A stretch of DNA of 64,000 nucleotides, from assembly GCA_963701065.1 (NCBI GenBank), contig OY969558.1, positions 558,001 through 622,000 of the forward strand. The letters run 5' to 3'. The stretch is from Aquirickettsiella gammari. GTDB lineage: Bacteria > Pseudomonadota > Gammaproteobacteria > Diplorickettsiales > Diplorickettsiaceae. Positions 53,197-61,984 of this stretch are shown in pieces. The stretch's first letter is position 1. Every line of letters starts with the position of its first letter. Both the position numbers and the translations under genes were made by a program. Below the pieces are notes generated by a model, which did no database searches, was not told the DNA's origin, and was given only the letters and a program-made list of their open reading frames with translations.

Positions 53197-55257
53197 TTAC
53201 CGTCTAGCAAAAGAACGAGTGCTGCTTCCTGGTCTTTCCTGATCTTGAGGCGCTGTTTCCGCTGATGGCTGATGTTGGCTCCTATTTTGTGTCTGCACTA
53301 ATCGTTTTAATTCCTCAATCTTTGCTTCCATCTCCGCTTTTTCTTGTGCTCGCTCCTTTTGCTCTTTTGCAAGCGCTATTTTCATTTTTTCAAACTCCGC
53401 ATTATCTTTCTCACGACCGTCGGTAAGATAAAGAATACTATTATTTTTCTCATGGTAGTAAAGCTCCCTTTGATGAAGCTTTAATTGCTTATTAAGTTCT
53501 TTTCCTAAACGTAATAAGTCATCATGCAATTTGGATCGACCCCAAAAACTCCGATTAGCTTGCCTTGAATCCTCTAATATTTGCTCTAAAATTTCTTGCG
53601 CCTCGAACAAGGAGTCATAGGTTACTTTTTTTCCTGCTTTATCATCCGTAGCCACTTTGATATACCACACTAAATTATGGAAACTTTGTGCGCATTCTTC
53701 CTGCCTATCCTGAAAATTAGACATCACCCCATTGAGTAAGCGCAAAAGTTTAGGCTGTTTTTTTCTATTTTCTAAAATACTAAAATAAGTATTTAAATGT
53801 TCTTTCAATTCATTACAAATAGGTTCTAATTCTGAGTAGGGACTTAAAGTTTTTACTGCCGGAACCAAGTCATTTAAATCTTTTTTGAGATGCTGAATCA
53901 CCAATTCTTGCCAAGGACCCTCCGTTTCAAACAGGCGTACTAAGAACGGTTTCTCCATCTCCTCTGAAGGTGCTTCGAACATATCGGCTTTGGATTCCAG
54001 CAAACACTGAATCATTTGTGTATCTCTTACTTCAAAGGCCCTCTCTAATAAAAGATGGCCCACTGTATTAGTGCCATCTAGAACTAATTCGCCTAAATGA
54101 AGTTGAAACAAAGAAGAAAATTCCTTCATATACTCTTTATGATTTGGATAAACTGTCGGTAATACGTAAGCTCCTTTTAGCCACGTTACTTTTTCAGTCT
54201 CGGTAATGGCACGTGTGCCCTGATCGCTTAATAAAAAATCAACTCGTTTCATCAAGAGCGTTTGTTTGTTCTCTTGTCCGTCACCTATCATATAAGCTAG
54301 TTGTTCGAGTTGAATTTTCTTTCTCTCGATTAAGGTCTGGAACGCTAACTCGAGTAACGCCTTTTGCGATAATCGTTCTTCTTTAAATCGAGCCCGGCGA
54401 GGTTTTGATAAACGCTGATTGAGCTGATTATAAGCTTTCATCAATGTTCTATTACCAATTGGTCCTGCTACATTAATTCTCTTTATTCGGTAATTTTCAT
54501 CCAGTAACGTCGATAAAGCAGCGTAAGCATTTTCATCAAAGAGCGTATTTCCTAAATTTAAAGATTTAAGCTTGGGGCAAACCGCCAAAACCCGAGCAAG
54601 CTCTAGCCATTCATCCCGAGTGGCGTCAATTATTTCCAGATGTAAAATTTCTAAGTCCACGCTTCGAGTTAAAAAATTAACTAATGCCGTTAAACTGTTG
54701 GATAAAGAAAATGGTTTTAAACTGAGTTCTTTTAATGATGTTCCAGCCTGCTCGGTTAATCTCTCTAATAAATCATTATGAAAATCTGCGTTTAAATAAT
54801 TCCGAGCCTCATTGTCACAAAAAAAGGATACCCAATCGATTTTGATCGAACTCCAGATACCTGCTTGATTTAGCAAGCTGTATAAGGCACTTTTAAGCTG
54901 TTCTTCAGATGGAATCTCTAGGGCGTTTAGCTCATTAAATCTTAAGCCCATATTGAACGCACTGGCTGACCTGGCCATTTGTAGAAGAACTACATCAGGA
55001 ACTGTAGGATGCCAATCACGTTGCGCATGATGTTCGACCACAACACCGTCTACAACTCGTTCAGGTCTCGGCAAATAACCAGGAACAAACTGAACATGGC
55101 TTAAGTGAAATTGATAAAAGGGTATTTCTGGATTGTCTTCTCTAAGAAATTTTGCGCAAATTTGAAGTTTATTGATCTGCTCTGTATATAATTTAGTATC
55201 TAACTCAAAAAAACCATCTTTTTTAAATCTATCAAATGCTTCACTAAATGTTGGCAT
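53197..55257 (-). CDS. leucine-rich-repeat/coiled-coil protein, intact right-arm copy
   Basis: 686 residues from the ATG at 55257, which matches the start of the left copy and follows AAAGGGAATTG. Residues about 1-110 are a conserved globular part (FYQFHLSHVQFVPGYLPRP). At about 170-290 are leucine-rich-repeat-like units (LKELSLKPFSLS; LEILHLEIIDATRDEW; LKSLNLGNTLFDENAY). Beyond 330 is helical, and about 640-686 is a coiled coil plus the shared polar tail ending SFARR. There is no signal or membrane segment. LRR plus coiled coil is frequent in host-interacting proteins; the role is unknown. Its gene heads the right-arm operon; the left copy is a pseudogene. Confidence 0.7.
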   Translation of the reverse strand: MPTFSEAFDRFKKDGFFELDTKLYTEQINKLQICAKFLREDNPEIPFYQFHLSHVQFVPGYLPRPERVVDGVVVEHHAQRDWHPTVPDVVLLQMARSASAFNMGLRFNELNALEIPSEEQLKSALYSLLNQAGIWSSIKIDWVSFFCDNEARNYLNADFHNDLLERLTEQAGTSLKELSLKPFSLSNSLTALVNFLTRSVDLEILHLEIIDATRDEWLELARVLAVCPKLKSLNLGNTLFDENAYAALSTLLDENYRIKRINVAGPIGNRTLMKAYNQLNQRLSKPRRARFKEERLSQKALLELAFQTLIERKKIQLEQLAYMIGDGQENKQTLLMKRVDFLLSDQGTRAITETEKVTWLKGAYVLPTVYPNHKEYMKEFSSLFQLHLGELVLDGTNTVGHLLLERAFEVRDTQMIQCLLESKADMFEAPSEEMEKPFLVRLFETEGPWQELVIQHLKKDLNDLVPAVKTLSPYSELEPICNELKEHLNTYFSILENRKKQPKLLRLLNGVMSNFQDRQEECAQSFHNLVWYIKVATDDKAGKKVTYDSLFEAQEILEQILEDSRQANRSFWGRSKLHDDLLRLGKELNKQLKLHQRELYYHEKNNSILYLTDGREKDNAEFEKMKIALAKEQKERAQEKAEMEAKIEELKRLVQTQNRSQHQPSAETAPQDQERPGSSTRSFARR

Positions 55258-55263
55258 TATCAA

Positions 55264-55596
55264 TTCCCTTTATTGTTGATTGTCTTTACTCTTTTTATTC
55301 CATTTTTGTTATTTTTTAAAAGTATAATTTATATTTTTTATATTGAATAGATCCAAAATTATACATTGGGTATAAATTTATTTAAATTAATTAGATCACT
55401 AAACAGGAAATTGAATTTTATATCGTTAAGAATCTAACGACGTTGAAAAAAAATTAGCTCGTTTCAAACTTTAAAATCTCATGCGCGACTTTTGCGCGAC
55501 TGAACATGTTGCAGATAGACATTATTATACATTTGCAAGGGTCGTCCGGTTTATAATAATGATATTTTTTCAATAACTTACAATGTAAGCGCATAA
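55264..55596. other. AT-rich leader of the right arm and island edge
   Basis: 55264-55451 is the upstream region of the LRR gene and mirrors 38683-38870, so it should contain that operon's promoter. 55452-55596 is outside the mirror repeat. It has a tandem TGCGCGACT/TGCGCGACT pair (near 55479-55500) and no supported gene. A 62-codon minus-strand frame covering it starts inside the tRNA remnant and is not credible as a whole. Confidence 0.4.
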
Positions 55597-55641
55597 CTTC
55601 GAACCTGGGTGTCGGGGGCTCGAAGCCATCCGGGCGCACCA
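55597..55641 (+). pseudogene. truncated tRNA-Arg (3' part), right island boundary
   Basis: CTTCGAACCTGG followed by GTGTCGGGGG matches the intact tRNA from the anticodon loop onward and ends in CGGGCGCACCA. The T arm is altered (GGGGG-CTCGAAG-CCATC), so it is decaying. With the 5' piece at 38502-38545 it would rebuild one tRNA, with CTTCGAACCTGG as the repeated core at both island ends. Confidence 0.75.
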
Positions 55642-55673
55642 AAATGTTTTAGGTTTAATTTCTCTAATGCTAA

Positions 55674-57089
55674 TTAAAGCATCTTAAACGCTTTAATAGC
55701 CGCCATGCGTGACGCTTTAATATCAACTATCGGTCGGGGATAATCACATTGTTGCGCTAATTGTGGGTCACGTTCATAAGGCGCGTGAATTGAGCGTGCA
55801 TCAAAGGCAACTAACTCTGGACAATATTGACGAATAAAATCTCCGTTTGGATCAAAACGCTCACTTTGTCGAATGGGATTAAAAATACGAAAATACGGCG
55901 CGGCATCGGTTCCGGTTGAAGCGCTCCACTGCCATCCACCATTATTAGCCGCCAAATCACCATCAATTAAGTGGCGTATAAAATAATCTTCGCCTAAACG
56001 CCAATCAAACAATAAGTTTTTGCTTAAAAACATTGCGACTATCATGCGCAAACGATTATGCATCCAACCTAATTGATTTAATTGGCGCATACCGGCATCA
56101 ATGATCGGATAGCCGGTTTTGCCTTGTTGCCACGCTAATAACTGTTTCTCATTATATCGCCATTTTAATTTTTCAGTTTCCATCCGAAACGGTTTATGCA
56201 TGGAAAGACGCGGCACAGCCACTAATAAATGCTTATAAAATTCACGCCAAATTAATTCGTTCATCCAGGTGATTGCACCCTTATTTCCAGTCTCTAATTC
56301 ATCTTCATTAGCCAGTAAAGCGGCTAAAAAACATTGGCGAGGGGAAATCATCCCGGTGCTTAAATAAGGTGATAATAAACTGGTCCCTGATAAAGCGGGA
56401 AAATCCCGATATTTATGATAATCCAACAAGCCGTCTTCGATAAATTTCTTAAGTCGTTGTTGCGCCTTAACTTCGCCTGCAGGCCATCTAATATCGGATA
56501 GAAAACCGGGTAAACGAGTTGGCACTTGATTCGATTTAATACCAATATTTTCCTGCCTCTTAGGCAAGGGATAATGCTTGATTAAATTTCTATTATTTAA
56601 TAATAGTTGAATATAAGTGCGTTTAAAGGCGGTAAATACACTAAAAAAATCTCCTTTCTTAGTAAGTACTGTTCCTGGCGCTAAAATCACTTGATCGTCA
56701 TAGCTATTACAAATAATCTGCTTTTTTTGTAAATAATTGTCAACCGCCTGATCGCGACGACTTTCATTCACTTCATATTGCCGATTATAAAATAAGGTAT
56801 TTATAGAATATTTTTCCATACATCGATATAATTCTTGCGCAATATCACCGGTTTTTTTAACCTTTTTTACTAATAAAGGAATACCTCGTGCCTGCAAATT
56901 TTTGCTCAGTTCGCTTAATCCGGACAACATGAATTGGACTCGGCAAGCAGCAATATGGTGCTTTCTCCACAAACTTGTGTCGATAATATAAATACTAATA
57001 ATTCCCTCTGGACAATGCTTAGCCGCATAATAAAGTGCGCTATTATCGTGTAATCTCAGATCTTCACGAAACCAGACCAGACCTTTCAT
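55674..57089 (-). CDS. phrB: deoxyribodipyrimidine photolyase (CPD photolyase)
   Basis: Light-driven repair of cyclobutane pyrimidine dimers with FAD and an antenna cofactor. From ATG 57089, preceded by AGGAAAATTT, the protein is 471 residues and starts KGLVWFREDLRLHDNSAL, the standard photolyase start; the longer frame from 57146 adds 19 residues. The FAD domain has WMNELIWREFYKHLL, DAGMRQLNQLGWMHNRLRM and SASTGTDAAPYFRIFNP. Length matches E. coli PhrB (472). It is the first core gene beyond the island. Confidence 0.95.
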   Translation of the reverse strand: MKGLVWFREDLRLHDNSALYYAAKHCPEGIISIYIIDTSLWRKHHIAACRVQFMLSGLSELSKNLQARGIPLLVKKVKKTGDIAQELYRCMEKYSINTLFYNRQYEVNESRRDQAVDNYLQKKQIICNSYDDQVILAPGTVLTKKGDFFSVFTAFKRTYIQLLLNNRNLIKHYPLPKRQENIGIKSNQVPTRLPGFLSDIRWPAGEVKAQQRLKKFIEDGLLDYHKYRDFPALSGTSLLSPYLSTGMISPRQCFLAALLANEDELETGNKGAITWMNELIWREFYKHLLVAVPRLSMHKPFRMETEKLKWRYNEKQLLAWQQGKTGYPIIDAGMRQLNQLGWMHNRLRMIVAMFLSKNLLFDWRLGEDYFIRHLIDGDLAANNGGWQWSASTGTDAAPYFRIFNPIRQSERFDPNGDFIRQYCPELVAFDARSIHAPYERDPQLAQQCDYPRPIVDIKASRMAAIKAFKML

Positions 57090-57230
57090 GGAAATTTTCC
57101 TAACTGTTTCAAAATTATGATTATATCCTACTATGGATATAATCAATGCCAGGCCATTAGATCTGATAAATAATCTTAGCGTCGCACTATCTCAGCGAAT
57201 CGGATACGCACTTTTAATAATTTATTTAAA

Positions 57231-58262
57231 ATGATATATTACTTTGATAAAGATAAAAGTAGTTATATACCTAATAACGTGAATACTCAGTTAAAATTTA
57301 CAATAAAGTACTACGATCTTTTTGAAAATCGATCTATCGTAGTTTGTACTGCTGCTAGTCCAGAAGATAAAAAGTTTAATCTTCAACTGCGCTTTATCCA
57401 AGATAAGACTAAGCAAATAGACTTTACTCAGCTAACAAATAATTTAAAGCAATGTATTGAAAAAATTAACAGCGCTAACAGACTATTTTTAAGTGAAGAA
57501 AATGAACGTAGATTTTTTAATGATTTAAAAAATAGTGGCTTCGATCTAAAATTCACCGATATCATCCAGAATGGCGGTAAAACCATCTGTAAAAACGCTA
57601 AAAATCAACCTGAATTATCGAAAGAATATAACAAAGAATTATTGGCATTATTTTCCTTAGACACTATTAAAATTAACCATCAAATTCGACATATCGGTTA
57701 TGAGATGCCAAAAAACACAATTGACAATGATCCAATCCCTAGTATTTACATTTTCGATGGCAGAAAACTTATTAAAAAAATATATCTTTTTCCCTTCGAT
57801 GAGACGTCTTTACAAAAAGCAAAAGAAATAATTCTAGCTGCTAAAGACATTGATAATTTAAAGCTAGAAATTCCTTTTGTAGCTTATAATCCACGACTAA
57901 ATAAAGAGTTTTATGACGAAGAAATACAAACGCGAATAGATCTTCAAACTATCATTGCTGAAACATTGATGCATCTTAAACCAACTAAATTTTTCCGAAA
58001 AGATAATTCAGAAAAGATTCAAATATTTAACGCGCTTGCTAAGAAAATAGCGGCCGGCGAATCACTTAAAGAAATACGGCAAAACTTAAATCAACATGAT
58101 AAATGGCAAATACTCTCTCAACATAGAGACCCGTGGGGAATTTTCTCGTTCTTTAAGGGTAAAACACACTCCGTGATGGCTTGGGAACTTCTTAATGAAC
58201 GGCTTGGAGTAGTCTTTTCTGCGGATGCTAACACGAGCAATACCGTCCTTACTAGGCACTAA
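57231..58262 (+). CDS. hypothetical protein, orphan
   Basis: 343 residues without signal peptide or membrane helices; I do not recognise the fold. The N-terminal ~200 residues alternate strands and helices (LKFTIKYYDLFENRSIVVC). The C-terminal ~90 residues look like a separate helical module (IFNALAKKIAAGESLKEIRQNL, WQILSQHRDPWGIFSFFKGKTHSVMAWELL). That last part feels like a repeated C-terminal module of effector-like proteins in this group, but I cannot verify it. It is divergent from phrB, and the DNA is AT-rich like the other orphans. Confidence 0.5.
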   Translation: MIYYFDKDKSSYIPNNVNTQLKFTIKYYDLFENRSIVVCTAASPEDKKFNLQLRFIQDKTKQIDFTQLTNNLKQCIEKINSANRLFLSEENERRFFNDLKNSGFDLKFTDIIQNGGKTICKNAKNQPELSKEYNKELLALFSLDTIKINHQIRHIGYEMPKNTIDNDPIPSIYIFDGRKLIKKIYLFPFDETSLQKAKEIILAAKDIDNLKLEIPFVAYNPRLNKEFYDEEIQTRIDLQTIIAETLMHLKPTKFFRKDNSEKIQIFNALAKKIAAGESLKEIRQNLNQHDKWQILSQHRDPWGIFSFFKGKTHSVMAWELLNERLGVVFSADANTSNTVLTRH

Positions 58263-58290
58263 ATTATTCAACTTGCTATGCTCTGTATTT

Positions 58291-58376
58291 TTAAAAATAG
58301 GCTAGACTTATCGCGTTCTTTTTGCACCATCGTTTAATTCTTTTTCGCCATTAAATTAAAAATAAGCTACACTTAT
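58291..58376 (+). promoter_or_regulatory. tandem 21-bp promoter-like repeats before the phosphatase gene
   Basis: Positions 58291-58311 and 58356-58376 match at 19 of 21 bases, exactly 65 bp apart. Each has TTAAAAATA, then GCTA(G/C)ACTTAT, and TACACT/TAGACT could serve as -10 boxes. They may be two start sites for the gene at 58431 or a duplicated operator. Confidence 0.3.
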
Positions 58377-58430
58377 TTTATTACCTGATATGAAAATTAG
58401 CTTATTTTTTAGAGATATTTGACCGCATTT

Positions 58431-59093
58431 ATGAATAACTATAAATTAATTATCTTAGATTTTGATGGCACGCTTTGTGCAACCCATGAAGCGATACTTT
58501 ATTGCGTCAAACGCACTTATAAAACACTCAATATGACCGTCCCGGCGCATGATTTCATTGATGAAACCATCCGAGCCGGTCTCGGCATGGAAAAAACCTT
58601 GCTAGCGCTCAGTCCTGAATTAACCGAACAACAAATCCAACCGATATTGGATCAGTATGAAAAAATTTACTTAAGCGAAGGGGAGCAAAAAAGCGCGCCT
58701 TACTCTAAAGCCGGCGAGGTATTAGCTAAGCTTCATGCGGCAGGATATAAACTCGCTGTGGTGAGTAATAAGGCCGTTGCGGCGGTGAATACCGCGTTAG
58801 AACGCTTTCAGCTCAAACAATATATTACCGCGGTCGTAGGGGATACCAAAACACTGCGCAAAAAACCAGACCCTATGGCCTATACTGATTTTATTCAACC
58901 AAAATTTAAAGAAATAGATCCCAAACAGATCTTAATGGTAGGAGATACCCCAGCCGATTTATTATTCGCACAAAACATTGGAGCGGATAGTTGCTGGGCA
59001 GAATATGGATACGGCGATGCAAAGACTTGTCGCGCACTCAATCCCACTTATACCATTAAGCATTTGACGGATATTTTAGCGATCCTACTCTAG
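58431..59093 (+). CDS. gph: HAD-family phosphatase, phosphoglycolate phosphatase-like
   Basis: 220 residues from the ATG at 58431 (a TTG at 58419 is possible but less likely). HAD motifs: DFDGTLC with the nucleophile and acid/base Asp near residue 10, VVSNKA as motif II, K in KKPDPMAY as motif III, and MVGDTPADLLFAQNIGADSC as motif IV. The helical cap follows motif I, as in Gph-type (C1 cap) enzymes, which dephosphorylate 2-phosphoglycolate from DNA repair. Exact substrate is not provable from sequence. It converges on ribE. Confidence 0.8.
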   Translation: MNNYKLIILDFDGTLCATHEAILYCVKRTYKTLNMTVPAHDFIDETIRAGLGMEKTLLALSPELTEQQIQPILDQYEKIYLSEGEQKSAPYSKAGEVLAKLHAAGYKLAVVSNKAVAAVNTALERFQLKQYITAVVGDTKTLRKKPDPMAYTDFIQPKFKEIDPKQILMVGDTPADLLFAQNIGADSCWAEYGYGDAKTCRALNPTYTIKHLTDILAILL

Positions 59094-59115
59094 TCGATTT
59101 CATCTCGTTTAAAAG

Positions 59116-59772
59116 TTATTGAATTGTTTTTAATTCGATTTCTATTTTTTTTAATCTATCTTCAATATTTGAAAAATAGTCCCGCAGCGCCTCAACTAAA
59201 ATCATTATTTTCATGTCGGGCTCGAGATTCACTGTATCGCCGATATTTTTGTGGGAAAAATTAGTTCGACGTAATGTTTCAGGGATCAAATATATTTCAA
59301 AACTAAACTGTTTTTTATCCGTCAATCCTATCGTTAAACTTGAACCATCAACGGCGATATAGCCTTTAGGTTTCACAAAAGCAAAACACGCTTTGGAACA
59401 TTGTATCGTTAAGCACAAATTATTATCCGTGATTCTTTTATCTGTAATAATCGCCGTTTCAAACACATGCCCACTAAGTGCGTGTCCACCTAGCTCATCA
59501 CCCAAACGCAGACTTCTTTCGACACTGACTTGTCTATTTATAAAAAGCTCATTTAAAGTTGTTTTAGCTAAGGTTTCTTGCATAGCCTCAAAACTAACTT
59601 CAAATCCCTGCACATCAACTACCGTTTGGCAAACGCCATCGATAGCAACGCTTGCTCCTATTTTTAGATCCTTCGTCAAGTCTTCATTTAAAACGACACT
59701 ATACTGTAATAATCCTGGCCGCTTAAGCAGAGACTTAACAGCAAATAAACCTTGGGTAATTCCAGAAAACAT
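59116..59772 (-). CDS. ribE: riboflavin synthase, alpha chain
   Basis: Makes riboflavin from two 6,7-dimethyl-8-ribityllumazine molecules. The 218-residue protein starts MFSGITQG and has two lumazine-binding halves: SVAIDGVCQTVVDVQ in the first and YIAVDGSSLTIGLTD in the second, with GDELGGHALSGHVFE between them. Length is slightly above the norm because of a helical tail (IEDRLKKIEIELKTI). It sits 6 bp downstream of waaA on the same strand. No FMN riboswitch is seen ahead of it. Confidence 0.92.
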   Translation of the reverse strand: MFSGITQGLFAVKSLLKRPGLLQYSVVLNEDLTKDLKIGASVAIDGVCQTVVDVQGFEVSFEAMQETLAKTTLNELFINRQVSVERSLRLGDELGGHALSGHVFETAIITDKRITDNNLCLTIQCSKACFAFVKPKGYIAVDGSSLTIGLTDKKQFSFEIYLIPETLRRTNFSHKNIGDTVNLEPDMKIMILVEALRDYFSNIEDRLKKIEIELKTIQ

Positions 59773-59778
59773 AAAAAA

Positions 59779-61047
59779 TCAACTTAAATTAATAAAATTT
59801 TCGATCAACTGCATTTGTTTTAGCACAACCCCTTTATTTTCTTGCACAAATTTTTTAGCGTCCATTCCCATTTGCTGGCGCTTAGCAGGATTAGAGAGTA
59901 AAAAAACAACCTGTTTTGCGAGCTCTTGCGCGTTATTTACCTGAATTTCGATACCGCGCTGTTTAAGCTGTTCGGTAATAGACTCAAAGTTAAAGGTATA
60001 AGGACCCGTAAGTATGGCTAAACCAACGGCGGCGGGCTCCAGCGGGTTTTGGCCACCCTTTTCGACCAGACTACCACCTACAAAAGCCAGATCGGCCGCC
60101 GCGTAAAAACTCAGTAATTCTCCCATCGTGTCACCAATAAACACATCGGTGGTAGATGTACAAGGCTTCTGTTGACTGCGTTTGATCACCTCCAATCCTT
60201 GGCTCCGGTAGAGATATTCGAGTTGAGCAGCACGCTCCACATGTCTTGGCACAGAGACCAATAAAACATTAGCTAAACAAGACTGTACCTGACTAAAGGC
60301 CTCGGCTATCAATTCTTCTTCGCCAGGATGGGTACTCGCGGCAATCCAAACCAGTCGATCCTTACCCCAATGCGCACGTAATTTTTCGGCCTCTGTAGAT
60401 AATTGGGGCGGAAGTTTCAGATCAAATTTAAGATTACCTGTTACATGAATACGATCCTTTGGCAAGCCTAAGGCCATAAAACGATCGGCATCGGCTTGAA
60501 ATTGGGCGGCTAGCAGGTTAATACTTTTTAGCATGCGTTGGGTCACCGGTAAAATACGTCGATAGGCCCTAGCGGAGCGTTCAGACAAACGCCCATTGAT
60601 GAGGATAACAGGGACTTGATACAAATGGCAGGTGGCTAAGAGATTAGGCCAAAGCTCCGTTTCGAGCAAAATAAGTAATCTCGGGCGTAGCTTATTAAAA
60701 AATTTTTTTAATATCAATGGCAAATCATAAGGAAAATAAAGTCTTGTCACGCTATTGCCCAAGCCGACTCGTATGCGTTCTGCGCCGTTTATCGTTTCGT
60801 TAGTCACAACAATAGGGATAGCCGGATAGCGTAGCTGTAGCGCCTTGATAAGCGGAATAGCGGTCAAGGACTCGCCGACCGAGACAGCATGCAACCAAAT
60901 TCCCCCCAATGGCGCTGGGCGTAAACCGATGCCTAGACGTTCATACCAAAATTGCAGACCTGCCGGATTGTGACGATTTTTTATCCATAAACGAAGTAAA
61001 ATAAACGGCAACAATAAATAGAAAATTATTGTATAGAAGAATCGCAT
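59779..61047 (-). CDS. waaA: 3-deoxy-D-manno-octulosonic acid (Kdo) transferase
   Basis: Adds Kdo to lipid IVA during lipopolysaccharide synthesis at the inner membrane. The protein (422 residues from ATG 61047; a GTG 18 bp upstream is possible) has an N-terminal membrane segment and the family blocks IWLHAVSVGESLTAIPL, LLLETELWPNL, INGRLSERSARAYR, VTGNLKFDLK, and GGSLVEKGGQNPLEPAAVG near the sugar-nucleotide site. Its 3' end is coupled to ribE. Confidence 0.94.
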   Translation of the reverse strand: MRFFYTIIFYLLLPFILLRLWIKNRHNPAGLQFWYERLGIGLRPAPLGGIWLHAVSVGESLTAIPLIKALQLRYPAIPIVVTNETINGAERIRVGLGNSVTRLYFPYDLPLILKKFFNKLRPRLLILLETELWPNLLATCHLYQVPVILINGRLSERSARAYRRILPVTQRMLKSINLLAAQFQADADRFMALGLPKDRIHVTGNLKFDLKLPPQLSTEAEKLRAHWGKDRLVWIAASTHPGEEELIAEAFSQVQSCLANVLLVSVPRHVERAAQLEYLYRSQGLEVIKRSQQKPCTSTTDVFIGDTMGELLSFYAAADLAFVGGSLVEKGGQNPLEPAAVGLAILTGPYTFNFESITEQLKQRGIEIQVNNAQELAKQVVFLLSNPAKRQQMGMDAKKFVQENKGVVLKQMQLIENFINLS

Positions 61048-61165
61048 GATGAATAAACTTATCACTTAGATATTTTAATGACTGAGCTTATCGTTTATTC
61101 AACTTTATGACAAGATAATATCCTGTTAGTCTTGTACGCAAAATTTTATGAATTAGGCTTTAAGC

Positions 61166-61984
61166 ATGAATATATGGGGCAAACTCATTGGTGGTTTTTT
61201 TGGATTTCTGCTCGCAGGTCCATTAGGGCTTATATTAGGCGTTTTTATTGGGCACCTCTTCGATCGTGGTTTCACTCAAAACCAAGGCTGGACTTTTTCT
61301 TCGGTCAATCCCAGCGTAGCACAACAAGTTTTTTTTGATAGCACATTTTTAGTGATGGGGCATATTGCGAAATTGGATGGTCGCGTCTCCGAAGCCGAAA
61401 TCCAAGCCGCACGTGCCATCATGAACCGCCTAGGACTAACGGAAGCAATGCGGCAAAAAGCGATTGATCTCTTTAATCAAGGCAAACAATCCTCCTTTGA
61501 TCTCGAAGAAACCTTAAAAAAATTGGTGCAAGCTTGTCACCGGAATAAAGTATTGCTTAAGCTGTTTGTTGAGATACAGATGCAAACGGCATTAGCGGAA
61601 CGTCATCTCACTCCGGACAAGCAGAAAGTATTACAAAAAATCTGTCAATATTTAGGTTTTGCGCCGCTTAATTTTAGTTTTTTTGAACATCTATTTAATT
61701 TTGAGCAAGCATTTCGACAACAGTCGAGCCAGCAGCAAGGGCATTATCAATCATCTCATTATCGACATCAGCTGAATCTACAAGATGCCTATGCTATCTT
61801 AGGTATTTCGACAAGCGCAACGCCTGCCGAAATTAAAAAAGCTTATCGTAAACAGATGAGCCAACACCACCCGGATAAATTACTCGCTAAAGGTCTACCT
61901 GAAGAAATGATCAAGATTGCCACCGAAAAAACACAAAATATTAAGGCCGCCTACGATCGTATTTGCGCCGCTAAGGGGATATAA
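61166..61984 (+). CDS. djlA: membrane-anchored DnaJ-like co-chaperone DjlA
   Basis: 272 residues. An N-terminal glycine-rich membrane helix (GKLIGGFFGFLLAGPLGLILG), a TerB-like helical domain (about 50-160, MGHIAKLDGRVSEAEIQAAR), a Gln-rich linker and a C-terminal J-domain (DAYAILGISTSATPAEIKKAYR with HHPDKL). DjlA stimulates DnaK at the inner membrane. The single helix near the N-terminus and the order match the E. coli protein. It overlaps rpe by one base (TAATG). It is a genuine J-protein, unlike the divergent J-like island paralogues. Confidence 0.93.
   Translation: MNIWGKLIGGFFGFLLAGPLGLILGVFIGHLFDRGFTQNQGWTFSSVNPSVAQQVFFDSTFLVMGHIAKLDGRVSEAEIQAARAIMNRLGLTEAMRQKAIDLFNQGKQSSFDLEETLKKLVQACHRNKVLLKLFVEIQMQTALAERHLTPDKQKVLQKICQYLGFAPLNFSFFEHLFNFEQAFRQQSSQQQGHYQSSHYRHQLNLQDAYAILGISTSATPAEIKKAYRKQMSQHHPDKLLAKGLPEEMIKIATEKTQNIKAAYDRICAAKGI

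Larger units (their letters stand above)
49990..55451 (-). repeat. right arm of the large imperfect palindrome
   Basis: Inverted counterpart of 38683-45535: AT-rich leader, intact LRR gene, two J-like genes and a fragment of a third. It is shorter because the third copy is cut. Within the arm, the two J-like genes are almost identical from about codon 112 to codon 440. Confidence 0.8.

Noticed and set aside
39990..55300. Possible CRISPR array or satellite repeats in the repetitive island
   Set aside because: The repeats are gene-length (about 1.5 kb) paralogues, with no short regularly spaced repeats and no cas genes.
55454..55642. 62-codon minus-strand frame starting VRPDGFEPPTPRFE
   Set aside because: Its first codons are the antisense of the tRNA-Arg 3' remnant, a common false gene call; the rest has no recognisable protein features.
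59094..59800. FMN riboswitch before ribE
   Set aside because: ribE starts 6 bp after the waaA stop on the same strand, leaving no room for a riboswitch, and none is seen inside the end of waaA.
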